From CAYYHA01 sp964471535 (GTDB lineage: Bacteria > Myxococcota > Myxococcia > SLRQ01): DNA of 30,950 nucleotides. Positions within the stretch are counted from its first letter, which is position 1, and each line of letters begins with the position of its first letter. Of the stretch, positions 7,891 through 13,659 are shown piece by piece. Made by a program: the position numbers and the translations under genes. The stretch lies in assembly GCA_964471535.1 (NCBI GenBank), contig CAYYHA010000029.1, positions 1-30,950 on the forward strand. Reading direction: 5' to 3'. The notes beneath the pieces are model-generated. The model was not told the DNA's origin and did no database searches. It saw only the letters and a program-made list of their open reading frames with translations.

Positions 7891-8607
7891 CTACAGGTCG
7901 ACGACGAAGCCCACCGAAAAGGTGAGTGGCAACGGTAGGCCCAGCGGCGGCTGGTAAGCGATTGGCAGGGAGAGACCGGCCTGCAGATCAAACTTGAACT
8001 CGGGAATGCCGGGCCGGATCACCAGCGCCGGTTCGGCCAGCCACATCCAGCCCACCTGCCCCGGGTGCTCGCTGCTCGCATCGTGCCAGAACCGGAAATA
8101 GACCATCCGCGCCTGCACGCCAAAGCCGAAATAGTCACTCTCGAAGGCCGCGTCGGCCTCCAGCGCGGTGCGGAGGAAGGGCCCCGCGTAGCGGATGTCG
8201 TAGCCCGACTGGCCCACGCTGCCGGAGCTTTCGTCGACCGAGTATCCCCCACCGCCGGTGAGGCCGACCGACCACCGCAGCGGCGAGAGGGGCGCGTCGG
8301 GGGCCTCGCCGAGGGGAGCCTTCCCCCCGAAGTAGCGCACGCCGGCCATCAGGTGCTGGTACCGGTCGGGATCGCCCTGCCACCCCTGCGCGCCGACGTG
8401 GGCGCTCAGGTGGTCGGTAAGCGCATAGCTGCCCGCCACGTGGAAGCCGGAGAAGCCCGCAGAGGCGGCCAGGTGCACGTCGCCGGCTTCGTCGGCCATG
8501 GGCATCAGCGCAGGGGGCGGCAGATACGAGATGACGCAGCCGGTGCCCGTGAGGAGGACGGATGCAAGGAGGGCGAGGAACGGGCCCTGGCGTGGGGTGC
8601 GTGCCAT
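7891..8607 (-). CDS. Small outer-membrane beta-barrel protein
   Basis: A 238-residue exported protein. The start at 8607 gives MARTPRQ followed by a hydrophobic segment and LTGTGC at about residue 24, a poor lipobox (Gly-Thr-Gly before Cys), so either a lipoprotein or an ordinary signal peptide. The mature protein alternates amphipathic strands with Gly-rich turns (HLAASAGFSGFHVAGSYAL, HLMAGVRYFGG, YFGFGVQARMVYFRFW) and ends in FSVGFVVDL, an aromatic/hydrophobic C-terminal strand such as beta-barrel assembly recognises. This suggests an eight-stranded OmpA/OmpW/opacity-like barrel; no specific family can be named. A longer frame upstream (to 8706) has no signal-peptide logic. The gene diverges from the PLD lipoprotein gene. 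Confidence 0.68.
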   Translation of the reverse strand: MARTPRQGPFLALLASVLLTGTGCVISYLPPPALMPMADEAGDVHLAASAGFSGFHVAGSYALTDHLSAHVGAQGWQGDPDRYQHLMAGVRYFGGKAPLGEAPDAPLSPLRWSVGLTGGGGYSVDESSGSVGQSGYDIRYAGPFLRTALEADAAFESDYFGFGVQARMVYFRFWHDASSEHPGQVGWMWLAEPALVIRPGIPEFKFDLQAGLSLPIAYQPPLGLPLPLTFSVGFVVDL

Positions 8608-8613
8608 GGCGCC

Positions 8614-8641
8614 ATCGTAGGAGCGACGCATGCGAAGGCAA
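8614..8641 (-). promoter_or_regulatory. Putative promoter giving a leaderless transcript (barrel protein)
   Basis: On the minus strand TTGCCT (8641-8636) and TACGAT (8619-8614) are 16 bp apart; TACGAT matches 4 of 6 bases of TATAAT. Six bases separate it from the ATG at 8607. The -35 hexamer is identical to that proposed before fda. Confidence 0.42.
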
Positions 8642-8738
8642 GGTGTCGGGCAGTCCGGTGGAGGTGGGGGACGTACAGGGCCGCCGGCACACGTGAGTCC
8701 GGCCACGACCGTGCCAGCAGTCCTGGACGGCCCCGGGC

Positions 8739-8753
8739 GTCCAGCAGCTGGAC
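8739..8753. promoter_or_regulatory. Operator-like palindrome, copy 1
   Basis: GTCCAGC-A-GCTGGAC is a perfect 7-bp inverted repeat about a single central base; one mismatched pair out, two more G-C pairs extend it (8736-8756). Size and symmetry suit a dimeric helix-turn-helix repressor. No cognate regulator gene is adjacent. Confidence 0.45.
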
Positions 8754-8819
8754 ACCTGGGAAATCGAATCCGGCATGTCTCTCATAAGCATCCGATTTTA
8801 CGTGGGGACAAAAGGGGCC

Positions 8820-8834
8820 GTCCAGGAAGTGGAC
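8820..8834. promoter_or_regulatory. Operator-like palindrome, copy 2
   Basis: GTCCA-ggaag-TGGAC has the same outer arms and the same 5-bp centre length as copy 1, exactly 81 bp away. The conserved arms with a non-conserved centre suggest two sites for one protein. Confidence 0.45.
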
Positions 8835-8972
8835 AGGCGGCGGAACCGTTCACTGGGTGGACGGGCCTCGCAGCGCCAGAGGAGCGGACGGGCGAACGTA
8901 ACCCATCGAAAATACGGGAAGGATGCGAGGTGCTCGGGGACGGCACGGTGGTTGCCTTCCCCTGTCTCCGTG

Positions 8973-10913
8973 ATGAACATGCTCCGCCGCCTGCGAGCCC
9001 TCGCCACCGCCTCGCTCCTGCTCATCGGCGCCGCCGCCTGCGGCCCCGGCACCCTCTCCCTGGAGGGCGCGCCCCGCGGCGCGGCCGCCCTGAAGGCGGG
9101 CAGCGAGTCGCTGCTGATCACCGAGGTGATGCGCTCACCCGTGGACGCCCGCCGAGGCGAATGGGTCGAGCTGTACAACGCAGGCCCCGATCCGGTCTCC
9201 CTGGCCGGGTGGATCTTCGACGACGGCGACTCCACCGACGCGCTGGTCCTCCTCGAGGGAGCCGACTGGGTGGAGCCTGGCGGCTACGCACTCCTCGTCG
9301 ATCCGGACCACCCCCTGACGGGGCTCGAGCCCGGCGTACCCGTGTACACGAGCACCGACTCGGCGCTCGGCAACGGCATCTCCGCGAGCGATCCGCTCCT
9401 CCTCCGCCGTCCCGACGGAACCTTGGTGGCGGAGGCCGTCCCCCCCGCTCCCTCCGGCCGGGGCATCGCCCTCGAGCGGCGGGCCATCGATGCACCGGAT
9501 CGGCCTTGGGCTTGGCGCGAAGTCCCCGGGGGAACGCCGGGACGCCGCGGGGCGCTGGTGCCCTCCCCCCGCGTCGCCCTCCACTTCACCCACCCACCCG
9601 TGGACGATGACACCGTCGATGCGGCCGTGGCCTTCATCGACTCGGCGGAGGCGAGCCTGGACTGCGCCCTGTACCAGATGAACCATCCGCGGATCCTCGA
9701 CGCCTTCGTCCGCGCGAAGCGGCGCGGCGTCGCGGTGCGCATCGTCACCGATACCACCTTTTACGATCGGCCCGACTACCGGCAGGGCTTCGTCGCGCTG
9801 GAGGCGGAAGGGATTCTCGTCCGCCCCGATGAACGTTCGAGCGAGATGCACGACAAGTACATGGTGGCCGACGGAGAGCGGGTCTGGATTGGCTCCTGGA
9901 ATCCCACCGACCACGTCTCGGGAGACAGTGCCCTCGAGATCGAGGACGCGGGCCTCGCCGCGGTGCTGAGCGAGGATGTCGATCAGATGATGGCGGGGCG
10001 CTTCGGCGTCTCGAAGGTTCGGCCCGAAGAAACGGAGCACGTGGTCGATGGGATGGAGATCGGCCTGCACATCAGCCCCGCCGGCGGCATCGAGTCGCGC
10101 ATCGTCTCCGAGATCGACGCGGCGGAGCACTCGGTGCACTTCCTCGCCTTTTCGCTCACCCAGGATTCGATCGGCGATGCGCTCCTTCGCGCCGCTGCCC
10201 GTGGTGTGGACGTACGCGGCGCCATCGACTGGCTCCACGCCACTCGGCGGGGGAGCGAGTGGCAGCGTCTGGTCGAGGCGGGCCTGGACGTGCGGCGCAG
10301 CCCCCACGCCATGCTCATGCACCACAAGCTCATCGTCATCGATGCGGGGACGCCAAACGCCCGCGTCATCACCGGCTCCTACAACTTCACGGGCCGCGCC
10401 GAGACTCGCAACGACGAGACGATGCTCTTCCTCCGCGATGCCCGTCTCGCCGCCGCCTCCACGGCGGCCTTCAACGCGGTCTACACCGAGAGCCTGCGGG
10501 CCGACGAGGCTCCCATGCCGGGGCTGCGCATCACCGAGGTGGGCCCCGAAGGCAGGTGGGTGGAGTTGATGAACGCAGGCGAGGCGCCGGTGGACCTCTC
10601 GGGCTACCGTTTGAGCGACCAGGAGCGCACCGTGCGCATCGAGAGCCCCTCGGGAATGAAGACCTTCCTCGCACCGGGCGAGCGGGCCCTGGTGGCCATG
10701 GGCGCCCCGCCCCCGACGGCGAAGGCAGGCGTGGCGACCCTCGAGGCCGACCCCTTGCCGGGCCTTCGGGGGGTGCCCCTGCTGCTCCTGCTCGATCCCC
10801 GCGGCGTGCCCGTGGACGGACTCGCAGCCTCGGCGACGCTCGCACCGGAGGAGGCCCTCGCCCGGATCTCCGTCACCGCCTTCGGCGCCGCTGCACCGAC
10901 CCCCGGCGAGTGA
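8973..10913 (+). CDS. Lipoprotein with lamin-tail and twin phospholipase D domains
   Basis: A 646-residue exported protein starting at ATG 8973 (ATG 8979 is an alternative). A signal peptide ends in a good lipobox, IGAAAC, so the protein is probably lipid-anchored. Residues about 45-170 form a lamin-tail domain (LLITEVMRSPVDARRGEWVELYNAG, LAGWIFDDG). Two PLD halves follow, each with an intact HxKx4D motif: His293/Lys295/Asp300 with GSWNPTDH, and His450/Lys452/Asp457 with GSYNFTGRAETRNDE. A second lamin-tail-like domain closes the protein (LRITEVGPEGRWVELMNAGEAPVDLSGY). Together the PLD halves should form one active site cutting phosphodiester bonds in DNA, RNA or phospholipid. Relatives are predicted extracellular nucleases or phospholipases; the substrate is not evident. 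No Shine-Dalgarno is clear. Confidence 0.87.
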   Translation: MNMLRRLRALATASLLLIGAAACGPGTLSLEGAPRGAAALKAGSESLLITEVMRSPVDARRGEWVELYNAGPDPVSLAGWIFDDGDSTDALVLLEGADWVEPGGYALLVDPDHPLTGLEPGVPVYTSTDSALGNGISASDPLLLRRPDGTLVAEAVPPAPSGRGIALERRAIDAPDRPWAWREVPGGTPGRRGALVPSPRVALHFTHPPVDDDTVDAAVAFIDSAEASLDCALYQMNHPRILDAFVRAKRRGVAVRIVTDTTFYDRPDYRQGFVALEAEGILVRPDERSSEMHDKYMVADGERVWIGSWNPTDHVSGDSALEIEDAGLAAVLSEDVDQMMAGRFGVSKVRPEETEHVVDGMEIGLHISPAGGIESRIVSEIDAAEHSVHFLAFSLTQDSIGDALLRAAARGVDVRGAIDWLHATRRGSEWQRLVEAGLDVRRSPHAMLMHHKLIVIDAGTPNARVITGSYNFTGRAETRNDETMLFLRDARLAAASTAAFNAVYTESLRADEAPMPGLRITEVGPEGRWVELMNAGEAPVDLSGYRLSDQERTVRIESPSGMKTFLAPGERALVAMGAPPPTAKAGVATLEADPLPGLRGVPLLLLLDPRGVPVDGLAASATLAPEEALARISVTAFGAAAPTPGE

Positions 10914-10951
10914 TCCCTCGGGTGGGCCCCGGCCCGTGGTAGAGACGTGGC

Positions 10952-11833
10952 GTGGGCGTGCGAGGGTCCGAGTGGGTGGCGAGTGCGGCGCTCCTCCTCG
11001 TGGCGGCGCTGTGGGGGCTGACCTTCCCTCTCATCCGGGGCGCGCTCGCGTCGGTCGATCCGTTCCACTTCGTGGCTGCGCGTTTCGCCCTGGCCGCCCT
11101 CGCGTTCCTTCCCTGGGTCCTCGCCTCACCTGCCCCCCGCCGCGGACTGCCTGCGGCGCTGGGTCCTGGGTTCGCCTTGGGGGCACTCGCCTGCGCGAGC
11201 TACCTCACGCAGACCTTGGGGCTGCGCACCGTCCCCGCGGGGCGGGCCGCCTTCATCACCGGGACCAACGTGGTCCTGGTGCCACTGCTTGCGCCGCTCT
11301 TCGGGCGCGGGGTGCCCCGGCGCATCGACCTCGCCGGCGCGCTCCTCTCGCTCGTCGGCCTCCTTCTGATGACGCGACCCGAAGTGGCAGGATTCTCCGC
11401 TGGCGACCTGTGGGTGCTGGCCTGCGCGTTCTTCTATGCGCTGTACATCCACGCCCTGCAGCAGGTGCTCGCGCGCGGCATCGACACGACGGCGCTGGCC
11501 TTTTCTCAGGTGGCCGGGCTCTGCGTGAGCTCGGCGCTCTGCCTGCCGCTTGCCGAGGGACCTTCGCACTTCACGGCTTCAGCCTGGCTGGCCGTGAGCT
11601 TCTGTGCCCTCCTCGCCACGGTGGGGACCTTTTGGCTACAGACCCACTTCCAGGGGCGTACCTCACCGGAGCGGGCGGCGCTGCTCTTCGCCACCGAACC
11701 GGTCTTTGCCGCCTTCTTCGCCGCCCTCCTTCTGGGCGAGCGCACCACGCCGCGCGAAGGCGTGGGCGCAGCGCTCGTCTTTCTCGCCGTCCTCCTCGTG
11801 GAACTCTGGCCGAAGCCCGCCCCGGCAGGATAG
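10952..11833 (+). CDS. EamA-family (DMT superfamily) transporter
   Basis: A 293-residue, ten-helix inner-membrane protein built from two EamA repeats (about residues 10-140 and 150-287). Family marks include LLLVAALWGLTFPLIRGAL in helix 1, FVAARFALAALAFLPW in helix 2, TGTNVVLVPLLAPLF closing the first repeat, and FATEPVFAAFFAALLLGERTTPREGVGAALVFLAVLL at the end of the second. Members export or import small metabolites such as amino acids or sugars; the substrate cannot be told from sequence. It starts with GTG 38 bp after the PLD gene on the same strand, so co-transcription is possible but no ribosome site is clear. Confidence 0.88.
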   Translation: MGVRGSEWVASAALLLVAALWGLTFPLIRGALASVDPFHFVAARFALAALAFLPWVLASPAPRRGLPAALGPGFALGALACASYLTQTLGLRTVPAGRAAFITGTNVVLVPLLAPLFGRGVPRRIDLAGALLSLVGLLLMTRPEVAGFSAGDLWVLACAFFYALYIHALQQVLARGIDTTALAFSQVAGLCVSSALCLPLAEGPSHFTASAWLAVSFCALLATVGTFWLQTHFQGRTSPERAALLFATEPVFAAFFAALLLGERTTPREGVGAALVFLAVLLVELWPKPAPAG

Positions 11834-11902
11834 AACGCGCTCTGCTCGTGGCCGCGCGAGGCGCTCGAGCGCTCGGACCCGACGCCTCGGAAAGGAGTCG
11901 CC

Positions 11903-12376
11903 GTGTACACCGCCCTGCTCACTCTCCACTCCTGGCTTCGCTATCTCGTCCTCGGAGCAGGCCTCGTCGCCGTGATCCTCGCCTGGCGCGGGTGGCTGGG
12001 CGACCGGCCCTGGCCTGCCGGGGAGAAGAAGCGCGCCAACCTCATCTTCGTCATCGCACTCGACCTACAGCTCGTCGTCGGGCTCCTGCTCTACGTGGTA
12101 TTGAGCCCCGCCACGCAGGCGGCCTTCGCCGACTTCGGTGCAGCGATGAAGGACCGAGGGCTGCGCTTTTTCGCCGTGGAACACCTCTTCGGCATGGTGC
12201 TTGCTCTCGTCTTCGCTCACCTCGGCCATGCGCTCTCGAAGCGTGCGCCAGAGGCGGCACAGCGCTACAAGCGTGCGGCCCTCTTCTTCACCTTGGCGCT
12301 CGTCGCCATCGTGGCGTCCATCCCCTGGCCCGGTCTAGACGGTATCGGCCGGCCGCTCTTCCGCCTCGGCGGCTAA
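11903..12376 (+). CDS. Four-helix integral membrane protein, function unknown
   Basis: A 157-residue protein starting at GTG with a clear Shine-Dalgarno (AAAGGAG, 7 bases upstream). Four hydrophobic helices are visible at about residues 12-30, 47-68, 92-112 and 124-142. Histidines sit near helix ends (LTLHSWLRYL in helix 1; VEHLFGMVLALVFAHLGH in helix 3), a pattern that could bind haem as in small cytochrome b561-like proteins, but there is no definite signature. Similar short proteins beginning LHSWLRY occur in Bacteroidetes and Proteobacteria and are mostly uncharacterised. It follows the EamA gene by 69 bp and precedes a convergent RRM gene. Confidence 0.6.
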   Translation: MYTALLTLHSWLRYLVLGAGLVAVILAWRGWLGDRPWPAGEKKRANLIFVIALDLQLVVGLLLYVVLSPATQAAFADFGAAMKDRGLRFFAVEHLFGMVLALVFAHLGHALSKRAPEAAQRYKRAALFFTLALVAIVASIPWPGLDGIGRPLFRLGG

Positions 12377-12448
12377 CCGCTGAGAGTGGCGCCGATCGGC
12401 CGGGGTGTCCGCCGCCGAAGCCAACACCGGCGCCCCCTGCACGGCACC

Positions 12449-12485
12449 AAAAAAAAGAGCCCCGGCACGGGGCCGAGGCTCTCTC
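12449..12485 (-). terminator. Rho-independent terminator of the RRM gene
   Basis: Reading the minus strand, GAGCC (12481-12477) pairs with GGCTC (12461-12457) around a GC-rich inner stem, followed at once by eight T residues (12456-12449). It begins about 30 bases past the RRM stop. On the plus strand the same hairpin is followed by CTCTCTTTTCTC, so it may also stop transcription from the convergent membrane-protein gene. An alternative inner hairpin (CCCCG-gca-CGGGG, 12460-12472) is possible. Confidence 0.8.
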
Positions 12486-12511
12486 TTTTCTCGGTGCGTC
12501 TCAGTGCCGGC

Positions 12512-12796
12512 CTACCAGCGACCGCGCCCCCCGCGACCTCCGCCACGGGATCGCTCGCGCGCCTCGTTCACGTTCACCGTCCGGCCGTCGATCTGCTGGC
12601 CGTCCATGGCGGACATGGCCTCGTCGGCTGCTGCGGCATCCGCAAAGGTGACGAACCCGAAGCCGCGGCTGCGGCCCGTGTCCCGCTCGGTGATCACGGT
12701 GGCCTCGGTGATCTCTCCGAACCGTTCGAACGCGGCACGAAGACCGTCGTCGTTCGTTGCCCAAGCAAGACCACCGACAAATAGCTTCTTCGACAT
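12512..12796 (-). CDS. Small RRM-type RNA-binding protein
   Basis: A 94-residue protein with one RNA-recognition motif: RNP2 is LFVGGL (residues 5-10) and RNP1 is RGFGFVTF (residues 44-51), both with the aromatic residues that stack on RNA bases. A short Arg/Gly-rich tail (RERSRGGGRGGRGRW) follows, as in cyanobacterial and myxobacterial Rbp proteins, often cold- or stress-induced and likely to act as RNA chaperones. The ATG at 12796 is chosen because RNP2 lies at its usual distance and AAGGAAAGAGAAAG precedes it; an in-frame extension up to 12994 is open but lies in the untranslated leader. It is monocistronic, with its own promoter, a 5'-end hairpin and a terminator. Confidence 0.94.
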   Translation of the reverse strand: MSKKLFVGGLAWATNDDGLRAAFERFGEITEATVITERDTGRSRGFGFVTFADAAAADEAMSAMDGQQIDGRTVNVNEARERSRGGGRGGRGRW

Positions 12797-12935
12797 CTTT
12801 CTCTTTCCTTGACCTCGCGCCGGCGCACCGACGCATCGAACGGGATCCTTTCGAACGCTTCCTGTGACCGCTGCAGCCAGGAGCGACTGCGCAAAGACCA
12901 AGACGATCACCCTTCGGATCCCTCTAGACACGACG

Positions 12936-12959
12936 AGCCCACGGCAGGCCGTGGGCTCA
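12936..12959 (-). promoter_or_regulatory. Perfect 10-bp hairpin at the predicted 5' end of the RRM mRNA
   Basis: GAGCCCACGG and CCGTGGGCTC form a perfect 10-bp stem with a 4-base loop. It has no T-tract, so it is not an ordinary terminator. The promoter at 12966-12994 places transcription start at about 12959, exactly at the first base of the stem. A stem-loop at the extreme 5' end commonly protects mRNA from 5'-dependent decay. Confidence 0.6.
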
Positions 12960-12965
12960 TCGACG

Positions 12966-12994
12966 AGCATAGGGGGCGAGCGTGAGGGGAACAA
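12966..12994 (-). promoter_or_regulatory. Sigma-70-like promoter of the RRM gene
   Basis: On the minus strand TTGTTC (12994-12989) and TATGCT (12971-12966) are separated by exactly 17 bp; TATGCT matches 4 of 6 bases of TATAAT and TTGTTC 3 of 6 of TTGACA. Predicted start near 12959 gives an untranslated leader of about 163 bases. Confidence 0.55.
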
Positions 12995-13076
12995 GCGAAA
13001 AATGGCCCGAGGGGATCCAAAGGGCTAGGCCCGTGCTCCGAGGGGTGTTGGAATCGGGGCGACGGAGGCACGGAGC

Positions 13077-13553
13077 ATGAAGGAGAAGCATCTTCGCATC
13101 CGGATCGAGCAGTGCCTGGCGCTCGCGAAGGCGAGCAACTGCCCGCGGCGCAAGTTCGGTGCGCTGCTCCTCGATCCCGAGCGCAACGTCGTGCTCATGG
13201 ATGGCTACAACGGCGGGCCGCGGGGTGGGGGCGAGCTGTGCGGCGGGGAGGTGTGTCTGCGCGACGTGCAGCAGATCGAGTCGGGGACCCGGATGGAGAT
13301 CGGCTGCCACCACGCCGAGATGAACGTGGTCTGCAACGCGGCGGCGAACGGGGTGAAGACCGCGGGGGCCTGGCTCATCGTCACCGGTGAGCCCTGCATG
13401 ATGTGCTCCAAGATGATCCACCATGCGGGCATCCGCCGCGTCTACGTCGTCTCCGGCGGCTACGCAGGGGCGAACGGCGTCGAGTACCTGCAGCAGCACG
13501 GCATCGAGGTGGTGGGGGTCGAGGGCCCCAAGGACCCCCGCGCGGTGCCGTGA
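13077..13553 (+). CDS. Deoxycytidylate (dCMP) deaminase family protein
   Basis: A 158-residue zinc deaminase. The catalytic set is complete: His79 and the proton-shuttle Glu81 in CHHAEMNVV, and zinc ligands Cys107 and Cys110 in TGEPCMMCSKMIHHAGI. Before it, the GYNGGPRGGGELCGGEVCLRDV stretch (Cys55, Cys60) resembles the extra zinc-binding insert of phage T4 and ComEB-type dCMP deaminases. The likely reaction is dCMP to dUMP, supplying dTMP synthesis, though a related nucleotide deaminase cannot be excluded. The ATG is preceded by purine-rich ggaggcacggagc. It diverges from the RRM gene and is followed by icd on the same strand. Confidence 0.87.
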   Translation: MKEKHLRIRIEQCLALAKASNCPRRKFGALLLDPERNVVLMDGYNGGPRGGGELCGGEVCLRDVQQIESGTRMEIGCHHAEMNVVCNAAANGVKTAGAWLIVTGEPCMMCSKMIHHAGIRRVYVVSGGYAGANGVEYLQQHGIEVVGVEGPKDPRAVP

Positions 13554-13592
13554 GCGACACGCGCAGGTGCGTGCGCGCGCTCGCCGGCGCGG

Positions 13593-13619
13593 TTGATGCC
13601 GCCGGCCAGCAGGTATACA
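13593..13619 (+). promoter_or_regulatory. Possible promoter of icd
   Basis: TTGATG (13593-13598) and TATACA (13614-13619) lie 15 bp apart (16 if GTTGAT is used as the -35). Predicted start near 13626, 34 bases before the ATG, with AGAGGA as ribosome site between. The short spacer makes this tentative. Confidence 0.3.
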
Positions 13620-13659
13620 CGGGCGGCTCACGCACGCCATCCACAGAGAGGAACCTGCC

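Larger units (their letters stand above)
8642..8972. other. Divergent intergenic region
   Basis: The gap between the barrel gene and the PLD lipoprotein gene is 365 bp. Besides the minus-strand promoter at 8614-8641 it holds two GTCCA-N5-TGGAC palindromes (8739-8753 and 8820-8834), a nearby imperfect relative (tcctgga, 8721-8727) and an AT-richer patch around 8768-8800 (cataag, gatttta) that could hold the plus-strand promoter. I could not pick a convincing -35/-10 pair for the PLD gene, and no RNA gene is recognisable. Confidence 0.5.

Noticed and set aside
5432..7957. An 841-codon open frame on the plus strand
   Set aside because: It lies antisense to the TPR gene and overlaps trpS. Its translation is Arg/Gly/His-rich with no domain; long antisense frames are expected at this GC content.
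8608..8706. Longer start for the barrel protein
   Set aside because: The added 33 residues are Pro-rich and would bury the signal peptide; the promoter-like pair lies inside them.
10940..10952. Leaderless promoter for the EamA gene (TAGAGA 6 bases before GTG)
   Set aside because: No acceptable -35 hexamer at 15-19 bp upstream, so it was not added to the leaderless set.
12797..12994. N-terminal extension of the RRM protein to 12994
   Set aside because: It would be translated from before the predicted transcription start, has no domain, and the ATG at 12796 has a good ribosome site.
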